Source: Polynucleobacter sp. CS-Odin-A6 (GTDB taxonomy: Bacteria; Pseudomonadota; Gammaproteobacteria; Burkholderiales; Burkholderiaceae). Taken from it: a stretch of 64,000 nt of DNA. Of the stretch, positions 57,886 through 64,000 are shown one piece after another (positions within the stretch are counted from its first letter, which is position 1; every line of letters starts with the position of its first letter). A program made the translations under genes and the position numbers. Location: NCBI RefSeq assembly GCF_018882095.1, contig NZ_JACVPD010000003.1, forward strand, positions 124,001 to 188,000, in the 5' to 3' direction. Below the pieces are notes generated by a model. The model was not told the origin of the DNA. It was given only the letters and a program-made list of their open reading frames with translations, and ran no database searches.

Positions 57886-58705
57886 GTGTTGCATTGTAAA
57901 GAGGTTCGACTGCCGGCATGAGACTTGTTAATTGCTCAATGCGAGTTTCGCCTGATGGATGTGTTGAGAGGAATTCTGGAGGATTTTTTCCTTTAGTGGC
58001 TTTGATCATTTTCTGCCAAACGCTTATTGCAGCCATGGGGTTGTATCCCGCTCTTGCTGCTAGTTCTAGCCCAATTGCATCGGCCTCGGATTCATTCTCT
58101 CTCGAGTTTGGCAAAATCAAAACATAATAGGCAGCTTGATTCGCAGCGCTGACTGCTGCACCGTAACCACCCGCTGCAGCCATGGCAACATTCACTACCA
58201 AATTCTGTGCCATCGCTTGTGATAGACGTTCTCTACCATGCTCTCTTAATGCATGAGCAATCTCATGACCCATGATGGCAGCGATTTCATCATCATTTAA
58301 ATTAAGCTGCTCAATCATTCCCGTGTAGAAAGTAATCTTTCCTCCGGGTGCACACGTTGCATTTAAGACCGGAGCATCAATGAGTGTGAGACGCCAATCC
58401 CATTGTTTTGTGTCATCACGAAATGACTCCGCCTGAGGAATCAAGCGGTTCGCTATTACTTTTAGACGATCATATGTCTGCCCCGATGTAACTAATACAT
58501 TCTTCTCTTTTGCTTTTTGATTCTGCTCGTTATAGCTTGCAGCTGAAAGACGATTGACCTCACTAGAGGAGATCATCATAAATTGGGAGCGATTCACCCC
58601 AACCGCTCCAGGGCGTGTGGTGTTCGCACACGCCGAGAGGAGGGCGGCAACAGCAAGAAATAAAACCAGTTTGATACTGAGCTGAGTACGGTTTAATTCT
58701 GGCAT
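57866..58705 (-). CDS. M48-family zinc metallopeptidase lipoprotein
   Basis: This 279-residue predicted lipoprotein has the lipobox ALLSAC, Cys26. The catalytic zinc site is GHEIAHALREHG (HEIAH at 147-151), and the third ligand Glu lies in NESEADAIGLELAARAGYNP near 205. The family includes BepA and LoiP, periplasmic proteases for outer-membrane quality control. No TPR domain follows, so it is closer to LoiP/YggG. It sits next to a periplasmic protein of unknown function and convergent with a barrel protein gene. Confidence 0.9.
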   Translation of the reverse strand: MPELNRTQLSIKLVLFLAVAALLSACANTTRPGAVGVNRSQFMMISSSEVNRLSAASYNEQNQKAKEKNVLVTSGQTYDRLKVIANRLIPQAESFRDDTKQWDWRLTLIDAPVLNATCAPGGKITFYTGMIEQLNLNDDEIAAIMGHEIAHALREHGRERLSQAMAQNLVVNVAMAAAGGYGAAVSAANQAAYYVLILPNSRENESEADAIGLELAARAGYNPMAAISVWQKMIKATKGKNPPEFLSTHPSGETRIEQLTSLMPAVEPLYNATQKNKPK

Positions 58706-58726
58706 TTACAGCTTACTGCTTGATTA

Positions 58727-59326
58727 TTATCTCTTCTTTGGGGGAGTAATTGATGCGGCCATGGCGTCGAAATAAATTACCTTAACCTGTTCACCAACAT
58801 TCGCGTCATTCAAGAGTTGTGGGTTTTTTACGGTAACTACGGTTATCTTTCCACTAGGACCCTTAATGGAGACTAATTTCTTTGGACGATCTACCGCGAC
58901 GATATCGGCAATAATCGTAGTGGTATTAGTGATATTGCGGGTTGGCTTCTCGCCAGCTCTAGACATTGTTTCAGAAGAGGTTTCCACTTTGCTACGAATG
59001 CCATCGCTTTTAGTTTTGATCAATTCAATCGCTACAGCAAGCTCATAAGTTACATTTAAAAGATCACCTTTTTTGATTTGATCAAAGTTTTTGATCTCCG
59101 GACCAGCAATGAACTTAGATTCACCCTCATTGTTTTGGAAGAAAATAGTGCGTGTTTTCTTATCAATCTTGCTTACTGTGCCTTCATATAACTGAAATAT
59201 GTTGTCTGTAACGGCCGCATCAACTACAACGGCATTTGCTGCAGTAGAGGTTTGAGCCATTAATGATGGAGAGCTAGCTAGTAAAGTTGCAGCTACGATA
59301 GCGATTGGGGCGAATTTCATTTTCAT
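58727..59326 (-). CDS. Periplasmic protein with two internal repeats, function unknown
   Basis: This 199-residue protein has a signal peptide ending at MAQ (residue 25). It contains two repeat-like beta-rich segments at about 47-101 (YEGTVSKIDKKTRTIFFQN...) and 138-191 (IIADIVAVDRPKKLVSIKG...). Both follow the pattern (hydrophobic)-x-V-x-x-(I/V)-D-x-x-x-K-x-(hydrophobic), then a Gly, then a V-K/Y closing block with an AIEL/AASI-like end. A charged, Ser/Thr-rich linker joins them. I do not recognise the family. It is divergent from hyi and upstream of the M48 gene on the same strand. Confidence 0.7.
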   Translation of the reverse strand: MKMKFAPIAIVAATLLASSPSLMAQTSTAANAVVVDAAVTDNIFQLYEGTVSKIDKKTRTIFFQNNEGESKFIAGPEIKNFDQIKKGDLLNVTYELAVAIELIKTKSDGIRSKVETSSETMSRAGEKPTRNITNTTTIIADIVAVDRPKKLVSIKGPSGKITVVTVKNPQLLNDANVGEQVKVIYFDAMAASITPPKKR

Positions 59327-59474
59327 AACTTTCCTTAATTTTAAGTACTTACTCTCAGATATTAGCGTATTTTCAGCCTTAATTTCGGTTTAAATGCTGC
59401 GTCTTCAATCTCAAGGTAACTTATCGGCTTCTTTGATAACATCAGATCTTTATAACCCCATTCCAAGGAACACG

Positions 59475-60257
59475 ATGTCCCGTTTCGCCGCTAACCTCAC
59501 TATGCTGTTTAATGAAGTACCGTTCTTAGAGCGTTTTGCTTTAGCGAAGACCGGTGGCTTTAAGGCGGTTGAATTCTTATTTCCCTATGCCTTTGATGTA
59601 CAAGACATTCAAGCTGCCCTGAACCGCAATGCCCTAAAGCTTGTCTTGCATAACTTGCCAGCGGGAGACTGGGATGCGGGGGAGCGCGGCATTGCCTGTC
59701 TACCAGAGCGCGTTGCTGAGTTTCGCACTGGAGTGGCCAAAGCTATTGACTATGCTTGCGCCTTAGGCGTTCCACAGTTGAATTGCTTAGCCGGAAAGGT
59801 ACCTGCTGGAGTGAATTCCCAGCTCTTGCATGATACCTTTGTGAGTAATTTGCAATACGCCGCTAGCGAACTTAAAAAGGCAGGTCTCAAACTCCTCATT
59901 GAGCCAATTAATACCTTTGATATCCCTGGGTTTTACCTTTCTAAAACAGAGCAGGGTATTGCGATCTTAGATGCCGTTGGCGCTGATAACGCCTTCTTAC
60001 AATATGACATCTACCATGCTCAACGTATGGAAGGGGAGTTAGGCAATACCATTCAAAAATACTTTAGCCGTATTGGCCATATCCAGTTAGCGGATAATCC
60101 TGGGCGCAATGAGCCGGGTACCGGTGAAATCAACTACGCCTATCTCTTTGATCTCATCGATCGCTTGGGCTATGCTGGCTATATCGGTTGTGAATATAAG
60201 CCTTTCAAAACCACTGAAGCAGGTTTGGGGTGGATGGGTCATTACGATCAACATTAA
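59475..60257 (+). CDS. hyi: Hydroxypyruvate isomerase
   Basis: About 260 residues from ATG 59475, preceded by AAGGA; this matches E. coli Hyi (258). The AP-endonuclease-2-like TIM barrel has FAANLTMLFNEVPFLERF at the start, LIEPINTFDIPGFYL, QYDIYHAQRMEG and HIQLADNPGRNEPGTGEI with the metal ligands. It interconverts hydroxypyruvate and tartronate semialdehyde. glxR follows, so the pair suits glyoxylate use through tartronate semialdehyde; glyoxylate carboligase is not in the window. Confidence 0.93.
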   Translation: MSRFAANLTMLFNEVPFLERFALAKTGGFKAVEFLFPYAFDVQDIQAALNRNALKLVLHNLPAGDWDAGERGIACLPERVAEFRTGVAKAIDYACALGVPQLNCLAGKVPAGVNSQLLHDTFVSNLQYAASELKKAGLKLLIEPINTFDIPGFYLSKTEQGIAILDAVGADNAFLQYDIYHAQRMEGELGNTIQKYFSRIGHIQLADNPGRNEPGTGEINYAYLFDLIDRLGYAGYIGCEYKPFKTTEAGLGWMGHYDQH

Positions 60258-60264
60258 ATATCGC

Positions 60265-60298
60265 TTGATTCATTAATCGATTCACGATTAATGATCAA
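60265..60298. promoter_or_regulatory. Long hairpin between hyi and glxR
   Basis: CATTAATCG (60271-60279) and CGATTAATG (60285-60293) pair perfectly around a 5-base loop. After one bulged T, TTGAT (60265-60269) pairs with ATCAA (60294-60298), giving a 14-base stem. No T-run follows, so it is not a terminator. It may bind a regulator or shape the mRNA. Confidence 0.5.
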
Positions 60299-60337
60299 TC
60301 AAACACTATTACATTAAATAATTAAAAGGATGCAGTC

Positions 60338-61234
60338 ATGAGTCAATTAAAACTCGGTTTTGTCGGTCTAGGCATTATGGGCGCCCCTATGGCAGGCCAT
60401 CTGGTAGCCGCCGGCCATCAGGTCTTTATTAATACGCGCAGCCAAGTACCGAAGGAGCTTGCGGATAGCGCAGCGATTACCTGCTCTAGCCCAGCGCAAG
60501 TAGCTGAGAAGGCCGATATCATCATCACGATGGTGCCCGACACACCCGATGTCGAAAAAGTTCTCTTTGGAGAACAGGGTATCGCCTCGGGTCTGACTAA
60601 AGGCAAGATCGTAATTGACATGAGCTCAATCTCTCCAATTGAGACTAAATTATTTGCCCAAAAGATTAATGCCTTAGGGTGCGAGTACTTAGATGCTCCA
60701 GTCTCTGGCGGACAACTCGGTGCTAAGGGCGCTACCCTCACCATCATGGTAGGCGGCAGTGAAGCCACCTTTGCAAAGGTCAAGCCAGTGTTTGAGCTAA
60801 TGGGTAAAAACATTACCTTAGTCGGCGGGAATGGTGCCGGTCAGATTACTAAGGTCGCCAATCAAATCATCGTAGCTCTGAACATTGAAGCTGTTGCGGA
60901 AGCCCTAGTCTTTGCTTCTAAAGCAGGAGCTGATCCCGCTAAGGTTCGCGAAGCCTTGATGGGAGGATTTGCGAGTTCAAAGATTTTAGAAGTCCATGGC
61001 GAGCGCATGATCAAGCGCACCTTTGATCCAGGCTTTAGGATTGAGCTCCACCAAAAGGATCTCAATTTAGCTTTAAGTAGTGCCAAGGCCTTGGGTGTCT
61101 CTTTACCCAATACTGCCACCGCCCAAGAGTTACTGAACTCCTGTAGCGCCCATGGTGGTAAGGCCTGGGATCACTCCGCTATGGTTAAGGCTTTAGAGAA
61201 AATGGCGAATTTTGAAATTGGGCAGAAGGAATAA
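60338..61234 (+). CDS. glxR: 2-hydroxy-3-oxopropionate (tartronate semialdehyde) reductase
   Basis: This 298-residue beta-hydroxyacid dehydrogenase has the NAD-binding GFVGLGIMGAPMAGHL, the substrate loop DAPVSGGQLGA, and the catalytic Lys in KVANQIIVALNIEAVAEAL. It reduces tartronate semialdehyde to glycerate. It is linked to hyi as in E. coli hyi-glxR. AAAAGGA before ATG 60338 is a good ribosome binding site. Confidence 0.94.
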   Translation: MSQLKLGFVGLGIMGAPMAGHLVAAGHQVFINTRSQVPKELADSAAITCSSPAQVAEKADIIITMVPDTPDVEKVLFGEQGIASGLTKGKIVIDMSSISPIETKLFAQKINALGCEYLDAPVSGGQLGAKGATLTIMVGGSEATFAKVKPVFELMGKNITLVGGNGAGQITKVANQIIVALNIEAVAEALVFASKAGADPAKVREALMGGFASSKILEVHGERMIKRTFDPGFRIELHQKDLNLALSSAKALGVSLPNTATAQELLNSCSAHGGKAWDHSAMVKALEKMANFEIGQKE

Positions 61235-61243
61235 AAGAATCTG

Positions 61244-61831
61244 ATGACAACAACACTGCTGGTTTATCTTCACGGTTTTCGTTCGTCTCCTAACTCAAGT
61301 AAAGCAGTCATGACTAAAGAGGCGGTGAGGGCGCTCTCATCGTCTGCCCGTACCTATGAATGGTATTGTCCGCAGCTACTGGCCTCGCCCAAAGAAAGTA
61401 TGGCTATGGTGATGAATCATATTGATCAATCTTCTGCTGACCGAGTTGTAATAATCGGCTCCTCCTTAGGGGGCTTCTATACAAACTACCTAGCGGAAAA
61501 ATATCAATGCAAAGGTGTTGCTCTAAACCCAGCAGTTTATGCTGCTAGAGAATTAGAGCCGCATGTCGGCATGATGACCGCCTATGATAGTGATGAGCCG
61601 TTTGACTTCAAGGCAGAATATATTGACGAATTACGGGCTTTACAGGTAAACACAATTTCCGATGCTAAGCGTTATTTTTTGATAGCGGCAAAAGGGGATG
61701 AGCTACTCGACTGGAAAGAAATGGTGGCATTTTATTCTGGTGCTAAGCAATTAGTTTTAGAAGGTAGTGATCATGGTATTACTGACTATGCCGATCACTT
61801 ATCAGCAGTGATCGACTTTATCAAACAGTGA
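61244..61831 (+). CDS. YqiA/UPF0227-type esterase
   Basis: This 195-residue alpha/beta hydrolase begins LLVYLHGFRSSPNSSKA, has the nucleophile elbow GSSLGGFY, ALNPAVYAARELE and a C-terminal GSDHGITDYADH with the catalytic His. This is the YqiA esterase family, of unknown natural substrate. It follows glxR by 9 bases and the next gene by 4, so it may be co-transcribed with both. Confidence 0.88.
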   Translation: MTTTLLVYLHGFRSSPNSSKAVMTKEAVRALSSSARTYEWYCPQLLASPKESMAMVMNHIDQSSADRVVIIGSSLGGFYTNYLAEKYQCKGVALNPAVYAARELEPHVGMMTAYDSDEPFDFKAEYIDELRALQVNTISDAKRYFLIAAKGDELLDWKEMVAFYSGAKQLVLEGSDHGITDYADHLSAVIDFIKQ

Positions 61832-61835
61832 TCTC

Positions 61836-62858
61836 TTGACTGATTCACCTCCCAATTTCCTTCAAATGATCCGCAAAAGATCATTATGGATTTTGGTTGC
61901 CGCTATCTTTCTATCCATTATTGGACATCTCATTTTATTTTTTGGGATTCCATTTATTTCATTTTCTAGTGCACCACCTATTGCTGAAGATCTGATTATC
62001 AAGACAGAGCTTCGCGTGGAGCCTCCTCAAAAAATTCAATTAACGACTGCGCCAAAGAAAAAAGTACAGCCTAAACAAGTCAACAGTGTCTCTTCTGAGC
62101 CATTAGCAGATGCTGCAACTGATGGTCAGGGTGAGCAAGGCGCCTTAGGAAAACAGAAGGGTCAAGCGTTTCGTCTTCCTCAATCGGGAACTTATTATTT
62201 TGATGCCTTTCTTGATGGGCAACTGTTACAAACGGCACAGCTCGACTGGATCACCGAGGGAAATAATTATCGGCTTTACATTAATATCCCCTATGCCGTT
62301 GTTGGGCCTTTTGTATTTGAATCGCGCGGCACGGTTGATGCCTATGGCATAGCACCAGCTATCTATTGGACCCAAAGAGGGACTAAGCCGCCACGGTTTT
62401 CCCGTTTTGATCGAGATGCCAGCGGAGGAGGGAAGATGTTCTTCTCCGAGAAGCCAGAATTTACGCCCGATTTACTACCTGGAACTCAAGACCGGTTCAG
62501 CCTGATGTTTCAACTCGCATCTCAGCTTAATGGCAGCGATAAGATCGATGAAGCAGGCAGTATTCGGGGTATCCCCGTGGTTGATTACGATACCCTGGAG
62601 ATGTGGCAATTTAAAAGCTATGGTGAGCAAGATTCAGATGCCATTCCGAGTCTCGGCAAGTCGATTAATCGCCATTACGCACTCATGCAGCGAGAAAGCA
62701 GCCCCTTCAAGCGCCAAGTGGACATTTGGCTGGCCAAGGATCTGGATTGGCTTCCTGGCAGAATGCGCTCCCTAGAGTCCAGTGGACGCGTATTGGAGCT
62801 AATCTTTAAGCAACGAGCGCCAATCGACAAATCAAAGCTCACGAATACTGCTAGCTAA
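61836..62858 (+). CDS. DUF3108 domain-containing protein
   Basis: This 340-residue predicted envelope protein has an N-terminal membrane anchor (about 18-42) and then a Pro/Lys-rich linker (about 60-90). The C-terminal part matches the DUF3108 pattern of a beta-rich periplasmic domain: FRLPQSGTYYFDAFLDGQL, YFDVxxxG-like, and later QDRFSLMFQLASQL. No known activity. TTG 61836 gives the longest frame; ATG 61866 would drop ten residues. It is coupled to the esterase gene. Confidence 0.78.
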   Translation: MTDSPPNFLQMIRKRSLWILVAAIFLSIIGHLILFFGIPFISFSSAPPIAEDLIIKTELRVEPPQKIQLTTAPKKKVQPKQVNSVSSEPLADAATDGQGEQGALGKQKGQAFRLPQSGTYYFDAFLDGQLLQTAQLDWITEGNNYRLYINIPYAVVGPFVFESRGTVDAYGIAPAIYWTQRGTKPPRFSRFDRDASGGGKMFFSEKPEFTPDLLPGTQDRFSLMFQLASQLNGSDKIDEAGSIRGIPVVDYDTLEMWQFKSYGEQDSDAIPSLGKSINRHYALMQRESSPFKRQVDIWLAKDLDWLPGRMRSLESSGRVLELIFKQRAPIDKSKLTNTAS

Positions 62859-62882
62859 GCCAAAGGGCCTGAAGCGCTCTAT

Positions 62883-63425
62883 CTACAGTTTTGGGTCAGA
62901 TTTAGGCTTTTGGTTAGATCGATTCAACAAAGCCCCTAACATCGTATACAAAGCTGCTCCAGACATGGAGACTGAAAAGATGCCTGAAAAAGAGATGATG
63001 ATGGGAAGGATTCTCCAGCGCTCGGCTAGGATGTAATTTCCATAACCAACGGTGGTATACATTTCGCCTGCAAAGTAAAAGGTCTGAGGGTTGCCAGGGA
63101 ACACCTGTAGTGCCATGCAGACATAGCACCAGGTAATAATTTCAAATAAATGACTAACAATGATTAAGAGGATCGCAATGAAATAGGATACAAAATTGGC
63201 GCCATAGACCCTTTTATTTTCTAATTTATTACTAAGCCAGTGAAAAGTTCCCGCAATCATCAGCACAACGATTCCATGAATTGCTAACAAGAGGCAAGCC
63301 ACTACCAATAGCATCCAAATATCACTGTTTCCCATATCAGAATTGATTTGAGAAAACAGGGTGTTTAGGCTGGGTAGATTCTCGATATCGGGATAATGAG
63401 AAATGAAATCGCTGAATATGTTCAT
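62883..63425 (-). CDS. Small two-transmembrane-type potassium channel protein
   Basis: This 180-residue protein has hydrophobic spans at about 36-62, 78-103 and 137-166, and a pore loop at about 115-130 with the selectivity filter TTVGYGN (125-130 TVGYGN). It is an ion-trans_2 (KcsA-like) pore domain with an extra N-terminal span and no RCK domain. It could set membrane potential or pass potassium. Promoter candidates TTGAAT (63513-63508) and TATAAT (63488-63483) with a 19-base spacer lie upstream on the minus strand. Confidence 0.85.
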   Translation of the reverse strand: MNIFSDFISHYPDIENLPSLNTLFSQINSDMGNSDIWMLLVVACLLLAIHGIVVLMIAGTFHWLSNKLENKRVYGANFVSYFIAILLIIVSHLFEIITWCYVCMALQVFPGNPQTFYFAGEMYTTVGYGNYILAERWRILPIIISFSGIFSVSMSGAALYTMLGALLNRSNQKPKSDPKL

Positions 63426-63482
63426 TTGGGGTGTAGTGGTGATATCAGCTTTAACTAAGATTTCTTATTTGACATAATAATG

Positions 63483-63513
63483 ATTATACGCAGTAATAAG
63501 ATAGTTCATTCAA
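63483..63513 (-). promoter_or_regulatory. Candidate promoter of the channel gene
   Basis: On the minus strand TTGAAT (63513-63508) and a perfect TATAAT (63488-63483) are 19 bases apart, about 58 bases before the channel ATG at 63425. The -35 overlaps the 3' end of the ankyrin gene. Confidence 0.45.
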
Positions 63514-64000
63514 GTAGGAGTCTTCTTGGGACCGCCTGAATATGGCTGTTTGTAGAGCTTAAGCCAGCGCGACATTAATCCCGTGCTCACTTCATCTCTA
63601 TTAAAAAGCACGGCAACATCAATCGCTGAATAACCTTCATGATTGCGCATACTCAGATCAGCTCCGTTGTCCAAAAGAAACTTAATCAGAAGTTCATTAC
63701 CAGAGCTAACGGCCATCATGAGCGGCGTTGTGTCGCTCGGACTCAATGCATTCACTTTGGCTCCATTGGCCACTAAGAATTCTGCAACGCTCAATTTACC
63801 GGCACTGCAGGCGTAATGCAAAGCAGTCCAGCCTGATTTATTAACCAGAGCCTTATTTTTGAGCACCATGGTCTCAACTAAAGGCAGCTCACCCTCAATT
63901 GAAGCCATCATAAGCGGGTTTTCACCGCTCTTATTGGTTAAATTCACATCAATAGCCTGATTCGCAAGGAGCAAATCTGACACTTTGAAGGATTTATCGC
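63510..64000 (-). CDS. Ankyrin-repeat protein, 5' part beyond the window
   Basis: At least 163 residues with tandem ankyrin repeats: SGENPLMMASIEGELPLVETMV, SGWTALHYACSAGKLSVAEFLV and DTTPLMMAVSSGNELLIKFLLDNGAD, each with the TPLxxA and GxxxxVxxLL-like signature. The reading frame is open to the window edge, and the GTG at 63983 sits inside a repeat (DKSFKVSDLLLANQAIDVNL), so the gene almost certainly starts further upstream. The gene is followed by the channel gene on the same strand, 84 bases on. Ankyrin repeats mediate protein binding; no enzymatic part is seen here. Confidence 0.85.
   Translation of the reverse strand, partial: DKSFKVSDLLLANQAIDVNLTNKSGENPLMMASIEGELPLVETMVLKNKALVNKSGWTALHYACSAGKLSVAEFLVANGAKVNALSPSDTTPLMMAVSSGNELLIKFLLDNGADLSMRNHEGYSAIDVAVLFNRDEVSTGLMSRWLKLYKQPYSGGPKKTPT

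Noticed and set aside
63469-63474. Plus-strand TTGACA
   Set aside because: It points into two minus-strand genes; no good -10 follows and no plus-strand gene exists there.

Overview
The window looks like a chromosomal segment of a free-living betaproteobacterium of the Burkholderiaceae, most likely Polynucleobacter. This rests on moderate-to-low GC (about 45% by eye, not counted), very short intergenic spaces, Burkholderiaceae-type PHB genes (PhaC, PhaB, PhaR and a BktB-like thiolase), the blocks pyrG-kdsA-eno-ftsB, tig-clpP-clpX-lon and tsaB-rimI, and the overall protein character. The genus is an inference. I recognise 56 protein genes and 5 tRNA genes. I see no rRNA, CRISPR array, insertion sequence or prophage.

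Layout. (1) 0-4.3 kb: a MobA-like nucleotidyltransferase, a minus-strand moxR-coxE-ridA run and two secreted single-haem cytochromes c. This set usually accompanies a molybdenum hydroxylase, whose catalytic subunits are not in the window. (2) 4.3-12.4 kb: a GntR/FCD regulator divergent from a complete propionyl-CoA to succinyl-CoA route (methylmalonyl-CoA mutase, MeaB, PccB, PccA, and a VOC protein fitting the epimerase). (3) 12.4-19.5 kb: housekeeping (tsaB, rimI, a HolD/UDG-like gene, lplT, alr, bamD, rluD, pgeF). (4) 19.6-25.3 kb: PHB metabolism, phaC-phaB-phaR, then rimO and a BktB-like thiolase. (5) 25.3-31.1 kb: serB and mfd (minus), ispD-ispF (plus). (6) 31.1-39.1 kb: tRNA-Leu, tig-clpP-clpX, lon, tRNA-Val and a PpiD-type chaperone, forming a protein-folding and proteolysis cluster. 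(7) 39.1-45.4 kb: tesA, an ABC ATPase, purL and a spermidine-synthase-like gene. (8) 45.4-55.4 kb: acnB, pyrG-kdsA-eno-ftsB, hslO, gltX and a tRNA-Ala/Glu/Asp cluster. (9) 55.4-64 kb: a more accessory stretch with an SMR transporter, an SDR enzyme, an outer-membrane barrel protein, an M48 lipoprotein, a two-repeat periplasmic protein, hyi-glxR, an esterase, a DUF3108 protein, a small potassium-type channel and an ankyrin-repeat gene cut by the window end.

Regions 2 and 4 both handle short acyl-CoAs, and a BktB-type thiolase would let propionyl-CoA enter a C5 hydroxyacid polymer. The strongest departures from textbook families are a PpiD homologue that appears to lack the whole parvulin domain, a ClpX with a roughly 35-residue Lys/Glu/Ala-rich insert just before Walker A, and a gene next to rimI that aligns with DNA polymerase III psi (HolD) while ending like a family-4 uracil-DNA glycosylase without the catalytic His. 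I found no clear, wholly new multi-gene system. The least explained parts are regulatory: an 18-bp palindrome upstream of acnB, hairpins before phaC and between hyi and glxR, and a repeat-palindrome-repeat element upstream of the SMR gene. No database search or folding calculation was run.
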